Shown: positions 33,927 to 45,624 of the stretch, piece by piece | Layout of the letters: each line of letters starts with the position of its first letter | Numbering within the stretch: the first letter of the stretch is position 1 | Assembly (NCBI GenBank): GCA_951799425.1 | Contig: OX637393.1 | Span: 41,000,878 to 41,064,877, forward strand | Direction of reading: 5' to 3' | Source: Ilex aquifolium | Taxonomy: Eukaryota; Streptophyta; Magnoliopsida; Aquifoliales; Aquifoliaceae | DNA: 64,000 nt | Program-made: the position numbers and the translations under genes | Notes under the pieces: model-generated | The model's database searches: none | Told to the model about the DNA's origin: nothing | Seen by the model: the letters and a program-made list of their open reading frames with translations, nothing else

Positions 33927-34703
33927 TGATGGTTCTCGAAAATACTTAGCCCAAGTGTAGAACAGTGGTTATGAGACCCAATGAGGGGGGTAGTGTGAAT
34001 ATTTAGATTAACAGAGAAGTAAGCGATGAAGTTGGATCAAAAACAGTATATAAGTGGTTCATCTTAGCCGAAGAACCAAGGCTACATCCACTACAATGTA
34101 GACTCTTGCTCCTTGTGGTTTATATTGCTTGAAGAAGAAGATTACAATAGGTTTCTTGGCTTAGAGTCTTTGTGTACAATGTCTTGCGAATACAAATTTC
34201 TGGAACTTTTTTACACTGTGTGATGGTGTTCTATTTATACAAGTAATCATCTAAGGTTTCCTGTGATTTCTTTCTTCTCTTGGTTGATTATGTGGTTCCC
34301 TCTTCCTTTGTCTTGTAGTGATACCTGCCATCCTGACGCAATTCGTCCTCACGATCCTTAAACGAAATGTGCACAAATATTCCCCTTTATTAGAGAGTAC
34401 GTGTTCGTTAGGGGCTCTAGAAGTTGTCCCCTATCCCCTGGGCAGGTGGCATGACGGGAGATGCTCGGGATCTAACGAGTTCCGAGCTCCTTGTTCCTAG
34501 ACTGACAACTGCAGAGCTTGATATGGCCGAGCAGGAACATATCGATTTGGGTGTCGTTGAACTCTCTCCTTTGGGTGTGGCCCATTCTTATTGTGGGGTG
34601 GGCAGGCTGCGGATGTACCGTTTGGGCTTCCATGTAACCAAGGGGCCCATTGAATGTTCTGGATTTTAGATGGGCGGCCCAAGCCGAAATCTTACCATTA
34701 TCA
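33927..34703 (-). repeat. Element 3 3' LTR
   Basis: 777 bp, on the minus strand from TGATAATGGTAAGATT to GAACCATCA, paired with 59781-60554. The frames inside it (for example 34472-34807 minus) are chance frames. Confidence 0.93.
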
Positions 34704-34722
34704 ATTGCCCCTAGCCCCAAGT
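34704..34722 (-). other. Element 3 polypurine tract
   Basis: The minus strand reads GGGGCTAGGGGCAAT immediately before the 3' LTR. Confidence 0.7.
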
Positions 34723-34886
34723 CACGAGGGTGACATTTCAGCCCTAATCTGAGGTTAAATACGTCTTTTCCTAAGGCCATGACTGCTTTCATGGATGACA
34801 GTTTCACATGATTGTTGGTGCTGCCCTAAGGACGTGTTTGGTTAGCCCACGCCGGCTTTGATGGGATAGATGTGATTGAGGGGAGA

Positions 34887-34978
34887 CACGTGTCGTCTGA
34901 GGGAAGATCCCCTAATATGGTTTCCTTTGCACGTCCTTCTCCACCTCCCATCATGGTAATAAATGCAGTGTATAAAAA
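34887..34978 (+). promoter_or_regulatory. Putative antisense promoter of element 3 aORF1
   Basis: A palindromic GACACGTGTC G-box (core 34887-34892) lies 80 bp before TATAAAAAG (34971), about 430 bp upstream of the MGRVVADSSSD start. This matches the arrangement in element 2. Its activity is inferred. Confidence 0.55.
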
Positions 34979-35407
34979 GAGGGGAAAAAGCCTCTTTGTC
35001 TTTCTCACTCACATTTTGAATTCATATCTCCTCGCGCTTCTTCTTCCTTCTTTTGGGTTTTGAGGCAGCTGTTTTAAGTTCTTGGTGGTCTGGGGATTCT
35101 GCATTTTCCATTCTTCTACGGTTCTACTCTAGCTTCCGGTTAGGTATGTCCTTTCCTTCTCCTTCTTTTCTTCAATCAGGATCCCTTTAACCCTCCCTAG
35201 TGGGGTTTCGAGTTTCGCTTCCTTATTTGGAGATTTAGCTACTTCTAGAATAATTCTGGTAATCTTGCACCCCTTTCTCAATTCGTAGATTATCCCCTCC
35301 TGTTGAGATTATCCCTATTCAAAAATTGGTGTTTAACTCCCCTGTTCTTAACCAATTACGCTTTACATCTACCCCCTTTACATTGTGATATGTAGTTTGG
35401 TCCAATA

Positions 35408-38340
35408 ATGGGGAGGGTGGTTGCTGATTCTTCTTCCGATTCTGAGTTTGAGGAAGAGGTTGATGAAGGCGTTGATGAAGTATCTGCGATTTCTTCTAGT
35501 GGCCATTCCGAGGAGAGGGCGTCCTCTCCCCCGAGCAAGGAGGAGGTCCCCATCACTGGTGATGTATTGGTTAGGGATGACCAATTTTTCTTGTCCTTAG
35601 CAGAAAACTTTGAGTTCTTTTCCAAGGAGCTGACTGAGGAAGTCTTGGGGCCCGCTCTAGAGGCTTCAACCTCGGCCCATTCGGTGGAGGCTCCTTTAGC
35701 GTTGTCCCCCATTCCCTTAAGTCATCCTAAGAAGAAAATATCCAAGGGCATTTCAACTTTTGCCCCTAAGAAGAAAAAGGTTCGTCGAGACCTTTCCAAC
35801 CTGACATGTTGTGCTGAGTCGACCTTGAGCAATCTTGACAAGGAGGATTTAGAAGCTTTGAGGGAGGAGTATTCCTTTTCGGAGTCCGTGTTACTCCACT
35901 CTCCCGATGAGGATGAGAGGTGTAATTCTTCCATTCATGGAATGACCTTCTTTTTTGAGTCAGTTTTTCGTGCTGGCCTCCGATTTTCTGTCCACCCTTT
36001 ATCTGAGACATTCTTGCTTTCTATAATATCTGTCTAGCTCGGGTGTCATAGAATGGTTGGGGTCTACTGGTCAGCTTCCTCATACATTGGTTTGAGAGTG
36101 GAAACAATTCTCCGCCCACAATTCGCGAATTCGCCTCCCTTTTCTAGCTCAAATCTTCTCCTTCGCTGAGCTTCCTATACTTTGCCAAGAGGGTGAAGAC
36201 GAAGATTCTAATTTTCGGGCTCCTATCTTCTAACAAGGGGTGAAAGCCGAAGTTCTTTTTTGTTGAAGGCGATTCCTAGGAACTGTCAGGAGTGCCTGAC
36301 GACGTTCCTCGCATTCCTCGGTTCTAGGGAGTCCCAAGGAACACTCATTTTTGTCCGGTTTTTGTCCGGTTCTCGACGTTGCGAAGGCTGCTAGGGTGGC
36401 CAAGGCAGAGGCTTTCGGTTTAAAGTCTTTTTTAGATTTGGTGACTGAGGAGAACCTTGCAAAGCACAAACTTGGGCCCCCGGTGGACACGCACCCTGCT
36501 CACATTTCAGAACCTTTGCCTACCGACCTGCCTGAACAAATGGACCCTGATCTTATCATGGCGGCCTTTTCTGATGCTGAGAAGACGAGGAAGATGAGGA
36601 AGCTAGTAAAGACCTCTAAGCTGCCTCCCAAGGAAGGGCAGGTGCCCGCTTCCCTAGAGCAGAAATGTGAGGACTTAGCTTCTCTTGAGGGTGCCACCTC
36701 CTTCTTCATGCCCCCCGAGGCGTCCAAGAGCAAGCTCCCATAAAAAAAGGTCAAACCTTAGGAGGTAGTCCCCACTCCTATTCAACCACCTTTGTTTGAG
36801 GGGAAGAAGGAGAAATTCGGCCCTCCCAAGAAGGTCATCTAGGGGAGTGGGTTTCATGCGACCCTAAGGCGACCTTGGACGCCCTTGCTAAGCTAGTCTT
36901 GACCTCTAACCTTGAGGCTGCCATGCAGGTCAGTTTCAAGAAAAAGACCAAGAACGCCATCCAGGGCATGGCTAAGGTATCGCTCACTTTCTCATTTCCT
37001 GTTGGATTATTCCCTTTTGGGTCCTTTAGTCTCCTACTTATTCTGATCATGTCTTCTTGTCAGTCCTTGGCATGCATGAAGATGATGGAATTCCATCATG
37101 ATCGTCAGGTGAACCATTTGGCTACAAAAGATCGCAAGCTGAGAGACGTTCGGGCCGCCGCAGACGCCGCTGACCACCCTGCTCAAGTTCCGGAACCTTT
37201 GTCTGCCGACCTGCCTGAACAAATGGACCCTGATCTTATCATGGCGGCCTTTTCTGATGCTAAGAAGACGAGGAAGAGGGGGAAGCTAGTAAAGACCTCT
37301 GAGCTGCCTCCCAAGGAAGGGCGGGTGCCCGCTTCCCTGGAGCAGAAGTGTGACGACTTAGCTTCTCTTGAGGGTGCCACCTCCTTCTCCATGCCCCCCG
37401 AGGCGTCCAAGAGCAAGCTCCCATCAAAAAAGGTCAAACCTTCAAAGGTAGTCCCCACTCCTATTCAACCACCTTTGTTTGAGGGGAAGAAGGAGGAAGC
37501 CAGCCCTCCCAAGATGGTCATCCAGGGGAGTGGTTTCTTGCGACCCTAGGCAGACGTGGATGCCCTTGCTGAGCTAGTCTCGAACTCTGACCTTGAGGCG
37601 GCCATGTAGGTCAATTTCAAGGGAAAGACCAAGCACACCATCTAGGGCATGCTTGAGGTATCGTTCACTTTCTCTTTTCCTGCTGGGTTATTCCCTTTTG
37701 GGTCCTTTAGTCTCCTACTTATTTTGATCATGTCTTCTTGTCAGTCCTTGGTGTGCATGAAGATGATGGAATTCCATCATGATTGTCTAATGAGCCATCT
37801 GGCTACAAAAGAGCGCGAGCTAAGAGACGTTTGGGCCGCCGCTAACGCGGCTGAGGCGGGGAAATGCATCGCTAAAGGAAAGGTGACTGTTTTGGTTGCC
37901 GAGGTGGCCGAGCTGAAGAGAATTGATGATGACCTAAACACCCACTATCAAGACTCTGCCAAGCTGAAGGATGTCCAGTTGAAGGCCAAGCACGATGAGC
38001 TGAAGGTGAAAGATGCCGAGGTGGCGTCTCTGAAGGTTAAGGTCGCCGAGCTCCTCAAGGAGAACGCTACTATCTTCGTGAAGGGATTTCTAAACTTCCA
38101 AGAACAAGCTGAGAATGCATATCCCGATCTCGACCTGGATTCCTTCATGCCACACCTCGAGCCATTACCAAGCCAACTGGTGCAGGGGAGGGAGTCTCTA
38201 CCGAGCTTATAGGTACGAACCAAGAGGTTGCTTCCAAAGCAGCTGGTGAAGATAACGGGCCTGTTGTTGAGGTGTCTGGTGAAGACAGAGAGCCCTTCGC
38301 TGAGGTGGCTAGTGAAGACAGGGTGTCCGTCGCATGAAAT
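35408..38340 (+). pseudogene. Element 3 aORF1, broken and internally duplicated
   Basis: Starts MGRVVADSSSDSEFEEEV, with an acidic N-terminus. A basic KKKKVRRD and the core remnant FRAGLRFSVHPLSETFLLSI follow, then a shift near 36030. Later parts lie at 36351-36743 and 36875-37549. The coiled-coil end is at 37649-38212 (LKVKVAELLKENAT, FLNFQEQAENAYPDLDLD). It ends like the other aORF1 copies. An intron with GTATCG ... TTGTCAG at 36977-37063 recurs in the duplicated part near 37658-37744 at the exon 3/4 position. The copy cannot make a full product. Confidence 0.72.
36511..37876 (+). repeat. 683-bp tandem duplication inside element 3 aORF1
   Basis: Copy A (from 36511) and copy B (from 37194) both encode DLPEQMDPDLIMAAFSDA, the Ser/Lys-rich part, the intron and MKMMEFHHD. 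The offset is about 683 bp. Differences scattered through both copies show that it is not recent. Confidence 0.85.
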
Positions 38341-38662
38341 TTGCTCTTGGCTGCTTCTACCTCTTCTTTGTTATAATCAAATTTGTGTACTAAACGTTTG
38401 CTTCCCGTGTACTATCTTTTTCTGTTAAATGAAAACTTAGTGTACTTTCTTTCCTGCTAGCTCCTTCCTTCTCGTGTTTTTTTTTTTGTTTTTTTAACCA
38501 ATGGGTAATAAACCTTATTATGGGCTGTGCCCAACATAGCCCATCACCGAGGTGGTGTCCAATGAAGTGTTGTGACCATAGTGCTCTGCTGAAGATTACC
38601 CTGACCTTGGTGGAACCAGGGCTGCCCCTTTTACAAGCTGACTTGGCTCGCAGGGCTATTTT
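38341..38662. other. Tail of element 3 antisense gene, no feature
   Basis: About 320 bp with a poly-T run near 38478 and no reading frame, between aORF1 and the Tekay LTR. Confidence 0.5.
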
Positions 38663-40460
38663 TGTAAACCCCCACATGTAATAGAACTTGTACCAACTAT
38701 GTTTGATATACAAATGTATGTTGTATAAGTTTGGGTTGGTTTTGGAAGGGTTTGGAATGGATTGAAAATGAAAAACATGTGAAAAAGGCAAACCCGGACA
38801 AACAGTACCAGTACAGCGTACCGGTACCCCGATGTCCTGAGAGCAAACTGTACCGGTACTGTCGGTAAAAATCAGAAATTTTAAAACAGTAAAATTTGGG
38901 ATTGGGCTGAGTTTAAAACACATTTTCATCCTATTTTCTTCTATTCTTTCACTCCACTCTCACCCCAAACCTCTTAGAACCCTAGGGGAAGATAAAAGGA
39001 AAAAGAAAAGGGAGGAAGGAAGTCTCTAGAGCTTGGGTTTTTGTGCTTGGAACTCTTGATTTAAGGTAGGGGTTTCTTCCTATTCTCTTACATTGAGGCT
39101 AGGGCCTATATATATGTATTCTTTTTGACTCGAAATCCTATATGTATGCTATGAAATCATTGATTCTTGATATTCTTGTAAATATTACCATGTTTTGGAC
39201 AATGTTATAGTGGAATAGCTATCAAATCTCTTGTCTTGACTTAAAACCCTAGTTTTCAAGAGAAATAGATTTTTCTCTTGATTCTTCCTTTGACCTTGAT
39301 TTCAAAACTTTAGTACTTTGTATTGAATAACAAAATGGTATTGTGGATGATCTCTTGTACATTTTCTTAAATGGTTCTATGGTAATACTCCATATGAAAT
39401 TTGGGGATTTTTGGATTTGTTTGTGACTTGAGGAAATTGGTTAGATATTGTATCTCTTGTGGATGTTGGGATGACCATGGGTGGCCGTTGACCAGGTATC
39501 GTAGAGTGGGTAGATGCGTTTCTTACTCTATGCGGGTTTGAATTTTTCCTACCACTCGTAGTGGGGTTGGTGCCTTGTGAGGACCAAACTACTATTCACT
39601 CACGAGTACCAAGGATGAGGGTTAGTATACTATTCCTGGGTTGGATTCGTCACTGCCAATGTGTTGGTATACGCCCTTCCTAAAGTTGTATATCCTTTAG
39701 AGGATTGGGTGTGTGTGTGTGGGTCAGGATATTCTCGATGTGTTTATTCATGCGATATCATACATCATACCTAAGAAACAAGTTGTAGTTTGAAATACAT
39801 TGTGAGCTATGGTTTATGGTGTCAATGGTTGGTTATGGTTTATAGTGATTTGTTGGAATTGTTCGTTTTTGAAATTGGTTTTACTTCTTCATTTACTTCA
39901 TTGATATTGCTTAAACTTGAGATTGGATAAACTATCACTGTTTTCTTTCAAAAGTTATATATGATATTTGTGAAACAAGACCGACTTGTTTTATATGTTT
40001 TCTAAACCTTGTTCGAGTTTGGGAGGATTTTCCTACAGAGCTTAGTGCTCACCCCCTTACAAATAATATCTTTTTCAGATTATGGCCTCGAGGAGAAGCT
40101 TGGAGTTGATAAGCCGGTACATTGGGAAGCTCCTATAGATGGGAACGTGAATCCAGAGGTGGACGTTTAGAGCTATATTCTCTTATGTCCTAGACTAGGA
40201 AGTTCTTTTTGAGAAAATGTGAAGTCTAATGTATTTGTTATTCCACTGCAAGATAATAGTTGATTTTTGGGTGTAATTGCCATGAATGGCATATTCTTTT
40301 GAATGTAATGGTCATGGTTTGGCCTATTCTTTTGGCTGACGTTGTAGATATTATGGATGATAAATGAAAGTTTCTTTGTTTATGAATTTTATTAGTTGCT
40401 CTCATGATGTGAATGGTTTTAGATAGTGATGCCGTCCAGGGGGAATTTTGGGGCATTACA
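38663..40460 (+). repeat. Tekay-like 5' LTR
   Basis: 1,798 bp from TGTAAACCCCCACATG to TTTTGGGGCATTACA. The end matches the lineage's GGGGCGTCACA-type terminus seen in the solo LTR at 1298. It carries a GTACCGGTAC cluster at 38804-38865. Confidence 0.75.
38804..38865. repeat. GTACCGGTAC cluster in the Tekay-like LTR
   Basis: Near and exact half-palindromes CAGTACCAGTACAG, GTACCGGTACC and TGTACCGGTACTG in 60 bp, close to the LTR start. Confidence 0.75.
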
Positions 40461-40467
40461 AAAATTT

Positions 40468-40479
40468 TGGTATCAGAGC
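40468..40479 (+). other. Tekay-like primer binding site
   Basis: TGGTATCAGAGC, the classic complement of the initiator methionine tRNA 3' end, lies 8 bp after the LTR. Confidence 0.92.
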
Positions 40480-40653
40480 CTAGGAATTAGGTCTTACATG
40501 GGAGCTATAGGTTATGGATTACCACTAGAGAGGTAGGATTAGGTTGAAGGAAATTATTGACTTAAATTTTTATACAAGCATCATGCTTTAGAATAAGGTG
40601 ATAGTTAGGATGTCTTGTACATCAAGGAACTAAACTGTGAATTGATGTGCAGG

Positions 40654-42225
40654 ATGGATGGTAGACGTGGACGTGGACGTGGACGTGGACGTGGACGTGG
40701 ACGTGGACGTGGACGAGGACGTGGTGGCCAAGCACACCCACCTCCAGATGCCATGAATGGCATTTATCAATGCTTAAGGGAGCTAACCACTCTGGTACAA
40801 CACCAGAATGGAAACAACAACCACAATGGTGGGGTTCATCCCTTAGCTCAGGTGCCGGTCAACGGGGACGAAAATCGAAGGATGGTAGTTCTTCGAGAAT
40901 TCTTACGCCAACACCCACCTACCTTCCAAGGAAGCTCTAACCCCATGGATGCAGATAGATGGATTCACCGGGTGAAGAAGATGTGTGATGGCATGCGAGT
41001 TGCCAAGGATCTTCGGGTCGGATTAGCTATATATATGTTAGAGGGGGAGGCAGATCATTGGTGGGACTCAGTGAAGAGAAGGGGGAACACGGATGCTCTT
41101 ACCTGGGAGGAGTTTGACCAAATCTTTCAAGACAAGTACTTTCCTGAATCGATCAGGGACATGATGAGTGCATATTTTCTCGCTCTACGATAGGGTAGCA
41201 TGACGGTGACGGAGTGTGAGGGAAAGTTTAATGAGCTATCCCGTTATGCCACGGAATTCATATCTACCGAGGTCAGGAGGGCCAAACGCTTTGAGCAGGG
41301 CTTAAGGCCTACCATCAGGGAGAAGCTTGTGGCTCTCAAGATCCGGGACTATGGGGATCTTGTTGACAGAGCTGCACTGGTGGAGAGAGACACGGAGGAA
41401 AACCAGAGGCGACTGAACTTCATGAGGGGAGGTCCGATCTGAACGGGTGCTAGTGGCAGTGGAGTGCAGAGGGCGGCACCATACCGTCACCCAAACCAGG
41501 CGGTTGGAGAGAGACTTCAGATAGCTCGAGGAGTTGGAGGCGTACCAGATAGAGCAGGCACTGATCCACGTCAATGCTTCGCATGTGGAGGTTTCGAGCA
41601 CTTCAAAAATAACTGCCCATTGTTTTCAACAAAGACCAATCAAGCAGCAGGACAAGTAAATGCAAACAAGCCACTCCTACAGAAGCTGCTACAGCAGAGA
41701 CCGTTAGGAGCTCCAGCCCCAGCCGGTGCAAATCAGGGAAGAGTATTTGTTTTGACCCAACCGGAGGAAGACGTTTCCAATGCAGTTGTGGAAGTTATCG
41801 TTCTTCTTTATAATTCTTGGGCCCGAATTTTATTTGATCCCGGTGCCCGACTCATTCATTCATACGCACTACATATGCTCTTAATTTGGGATTGGAATTT
41901 GAGAAGTTAGAACATGCTTTGAGTATTGTCATGCTTACGGGAGAACGGTTGGATACAAAAAGGGTGTGTAGAGGTTGCGTGCTTCGAATTGAGGAGCAAG
42001 AATTGATTGTAGATTTGGTTGTGTTAGACATGAAGGGGTATGACATAATATTTGGGATGGACTTGTTGTCCACTTTCCGTGCGGTAATGGATTGTTTTCG
42101 CAAGCGAATTTCATTTCAATTACCGAGAGGGATAGTTTTCAGTTTCATGAATGATCGAAATTCTTCTCATCCATTCCCTACTACGGGGAGTAGATTCTTA
42201 AAAGCTAAGCACATTAATGGCATCA
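40654..42225 (+). pseudogene. Tekay-like gag and protease, broken
   Basis: The likely start is MDGRRGRG at 40654, followed by a run of Arg-Gly repeats made by GGACGT units (40660-40725). The gag core has HPPTFQGSSNPMDADRW, LEGEADHWWDSV and EEFDQIFQDKYFPES. A stop near 41191-41193 and another near 41440 break it. The zinc knuckle CFACGGFEHFKNNC is near 41576. The protease active site reads LFDPGARLIHS, so the usual DSG is DPG. A frameshift near 41880 follows, and then LDMKGYDIIFGMDLL. The similarity stops near 42215. Confidence 0.85.
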
Positions 42226-42236
42226 TGCAGATGTGA

Positions 42237-42264
42237 CACGTGTCTTTTGCGAACTTTATAAATA
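42237..42264 (+). promoter_or_regulatory. Putative promoter of the second antisense module
   Basis: A GACACGTGTC G-box (core 42237-42242) is followed 15 bp later by TATAAATA (42257-42264), 109 bp before the ATG at 42373. Confidence 0.5.
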
Positions 42265-42372
42265 GATCCCTACTCTTGCAACCCATTCGTCTTGGTACTA
42301 GAGTCTTTTCTTCCTGGTTCCTGGTTTCTGCTTTAAGGTTTCCTTCTTCGACTTATTTCACATTCCGTTTTC

Positions 42373-44411
42373 ATGGCGCGAACACCTACCTCTTATCATG
42401 ATTCTCAGTGGTTGATCTTTCCTGATGTCGATGTTAGCGAGATTGATGTTGAGGAGGCTCAAGCAATTGCTAGTCATTATGCGTTTCCCTGTGGAGTGAC
42501 TATCCACACTACTGGGCACCATTCATATCATCGATCCTTGAAAAGCTGGGTCTGTTTCTTTGAAGTTCCATTCCAAATGGGCCTTCGTTTCCCTCTTCCT
42601 CCCTTTGCAAGGGAGGTTTTTCATTTCTTCAATTTTTTCCCTGCTATGTTACTTCCTGCAGGTTGGGTGGTTCTGTTAACGTTCCTTGTGCTGTGGGAAT
42701 GAATGTTCACTAGGCCTCATGCCACCCTAGCTGAGTTTCTTAACTTCTTTCACTTGGTGGAAGTCTCTGAGTTCTACTACTTCGCCCCCAAGGTGGGGGG
42801 GAGAGATTCCTATTACTGACCTCCCTCTTGAGGCTGAAGGATGGAGGAGGAGGTATTTCTTTATGTCCGGGACGGGTTGGGAGTTCGAGCCCCAGATGAT
42901 GACGTCGGTCAGGGTTCCTATGGTCTGGGGGAAATGTGGCCATCTTGGTGAGTTTTCCCGGCTTGGTGAATTTTCTTCTATTGATTTGCCCCTACTGTTC
43001 TTGTCAGACTCTAACTGGGCTTGTGGCCCTATTCCTTTGTGTCGCAGGCGAGTATCCAACCTTGACTGGTGAGACGCAATCATGGGTTAATCAAATTCGA
43101 GCTTGGTTGCCCTTCTCTTACTCAGAGCTCATGCACCCCGAGCTGACCGTGGTCCCGAGCAGCTGTGAGTGTCTATCATTCCTTTAATATTGCACGGTTT
43201 CTTTCTGGTGAGTCCCCCCCAGGCTTACCCTTTGATCGCCCTTCTTGTTTATTCCTTGTGTACTTGATCAGCGAAAGAGACATGATTGTAAAGCAAGTGG
43301 GTTAGAAGAGGCGAGCACGAGGTCTGGTGTCTCTGGCAAAGAGGGCCAGGCTCACGGAGGATTTCCCAGCTCCAACGTCGAGCTCAGCTGCCGCGCCTAG
43401 GGTTCCACCCAGCGTTGACAAAATTCCAACGCCCGTAATAGTGTCGAGCTTCCCTGTTGCGTCCGAGGTTCCACCCGATGCTGACGTAGTGTCGGTGTCA
43501 GCACCAATGCCTAGTGCTGAAGAAGCAACGGTGGGGGTCGTGGCTAGTAATCTTGAGGGAGGGCCAGTTTGGCATGGTTCCTTGTCCGTTGGCGTGGAGG
43601 GTTCCAGCTCGGGTCAACTTGATATGGCCTCAATCGTCGATCTTGAGGGGAGCATGTTGGATGATGTAGCTATAAGTAGCCGAGCCCTTATCGAGCTGAT
43701 CCCCCAGATCGACCTCCGTCGCTCTGTCAGTCGGCCTTTTAGAGCTAGGAGTCGGGATGCCTTGCACGCACTTCTTGAGGTAAGGTTTATCGTCTTTTTT
43801 CGTCTCTGACTTCTCTTGTTTCAAATGTGTAATGACTTAGCTTTCTATTTTGGCTTCAAGCTATGATGCATGTATGTACCCTCGGAGGGGAGATTCACCA
43901 TCTTAAGGAAGAGGCTCGTAGGAGGGAAATTGAGCTATTGCACTGGGGTTTAGCTTTGGAGTCTAAGCTGGATGCGACTCTCAATCAGAGGGCTTAATTT
44001 TTTCGACAGTTGATTACCACTGCGACCACAGAGATCTCTTTGAGGGAACAGTTGAGGACTCAGTCCAAAGAATTGGCCTCCTTACAACAGAAGCTCGATG
44101 CCCAAACTGATGAGCTGATCTGCTATCAAATCGACAATGTGGTGTTGATTGCTCAAGTGAATGAATCTCACGCTGTTATTGTCGAGTTGAAGGATTCCTT
44201 GACAACTGAGCACCAGTTAGTCGAGAAGCAACACAAGGAGATCGAGAAAGACTGGGATGGATGCCGCCAAGGCATTTGTAGATGGTTTTTTCAATTTTGA
44301 GGACCAAGTGATCGAGAAGTTTCTGACCTTTACCTAGATCAGTTCAAGCCTCGATTCAACCTTCCTCTGAGTGGTCCCTCTGGTGCTGCTCCTCTATCCA
44401 GCCAACCTTGA
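42373..44411 (+). pseudogene. Second aORF1-like antisense gene, broken
   Basis: Starts MARTPTSYHDSQWLIFPDVD. The core is HYAFPCGVTIHTTG and MGLRFPLPPFAREVFHFFNF, the same domain as the other aORFs. A TGA near 42700 and frameshifts break it. A later Ser/Ala/Pro-rich part follows at 43327-43809, then a coiled coil (LREQLRTQSKELASLQQK) at 44010-44300. It ends FFNFEDQ, the same ending as element 3 aORF1. So it is a second aORF1, probably from a different Tat element. Confidence 0.7.
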
Positions 44412-44987
44412 AACCTTTGCTGCTTTTGTCGCTGTTGTTTCATATTTTTTTTTTGTAAAGTGTAATCCTTCTTGTTTACTGAAATGAAAAATGTTTTAAC
44501 TTTTTATGGTGTTGCTGATTATTTGCTATGTTTTCCCCTTGCCCTCTACTCCAAGGAGGTCTTGACCTGGTTGGAGTATGGTTGCTACCTTAGCTGTTCC
44601 TTTGCCCCCCCATGCCTGATCTGCACAATCCCGTGTTGTGTAGTCCCGAGCTGTGCGAGCTCGAGCTATGTGTATCTGGGCTATTTGACTTTTTGTCAGC
44701 TCTACTCGGCTATTCTTTCTTGCTAATGTCATACGTTCTTAGATCAAGGTGTACGGGTTCAGTTGAAAAAGCAATAAATGACTCATTACTCGTGCTCACC
44801 TAACTTCACCTAACTTTCTAGGGCGTCGTCTTCATTAACTTCTACCATGATTATAGGAGTGTAACGATCGTCTGTTCATCTTTGCATGCCGTCTACTTCC
44901 CTTTATCTTAGAACTTCTTACTTTTCGCATTCTCACTTCTCCTTAGAGTTTTTTTTTTTTTTTGCGTTTTGCTTACTCCTTGGTTCC
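44412..44987. other. Spacer between aORF1- and aORF2-like genes
   Basis: About 570 bp, T-rich near 44949-44964, equivalent to the spacers in elements 1 and 2. I see no supported gene. Confidence 0.5.
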
Positions 44988-45560
44988 ATGGCTTCTTCTC
45001 CTACCCAATTGTTCAAGTAGCGTGCCCAAGTTATGATCGATGAGCCATGGTACTCTCTGTTTTTTCTCCCCTCTGTTATTACTACTTCTAAGGCAGAGGA
45101 GTTTAGAAGGAAGCATCTTCTTCCTGGTGGCTTGACTATCCGGATTCCTTCGCTCGACGAGCCTTGCAACCTTCTCCTTCAGCGGGAAGTTTGTATTTTA
45201 GAAGGCGCGTTCGAGATGGGTCTCCATTTTTCCATTCATCCAGCCATAGGGTGGGTTCTTATTTTCTATGGGATGTGCCCTTCGGGCCTTTCTCCAAAGG
45301 GATGGGGTACTCTGATGAGCTTTTTCATTCTTTGGCGCTTGCAAAGTTATGATGATTTTCCCACTGTTGCCGAATTTCTCTATTTCTTTGAATTCGACTT
45401 TGCCATGGTCATGTCCCGACGCTGGTTCTTGATGCCCCTAGCCCCCTTGAGGGATGAACCCAGCATTTTTTCTTTGTTTTTGAGGATTCCTAGGAGTCTG
45501 CTGAGGCGCGGTCTGAGCGTTCCCGAGTTCCTCGTTCTTGGGGACGTCTTCTAAACAGAG
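44988..45560 (+). pseudogene. aORF2-like antisense gene, exon 1 only
   Basis: Starts MASSPTQLFK, then an in-frame TAG at 45018. The core (NLLLQREVCILEGAFEMG, LHFSIHPAIGWVLIFYGM, GWGTLMSFFILWRLQ, VAEFLYFFEFD) closely follows aORF2 of elements 1 and 2. Exon 1 ends near AACAGAG|GTAAAGG, the expected splice donor. Exon 2 with the coiled coil is missing because the Athila element sits in the intron and the 3' side is lost. Confidence 0.75.
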
Positions 45561-45624
45561 GTAAAGGAATAGTGGTTCTTTTTTCCCTTCTTCCCCTTCC
45601 TTTCTGGAGGGTTCTTCTAGTTGG

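Larger units (their letters stand above)
38663..42225 (+). mobile_element. Tekay/Del-like Ty3/gypsy fragment: 5' LTR, gag and protease
   Basis: An LTR, a TGGTATCAGAGC primer site, gag with a zinc knuckle and a broken protease, then an abrupt end near 42225 where RT should begin. No RT, integrase, chromodomain or 3' LTR follows. The right boundary is estimated from where protein similarity stops. Confidence 0.82.

Noticed and set aside
34472..34807. Frames in element 3 LTRs (also 60099-60419)
   Set aside because: They recur in both LTRs with shifts and lack any family feature.
40660..40725. GGACGT microsatellite as a separate feature
   Set aside because: It encodes the Arg-Gly start of the Tekay-like gag and is described there.
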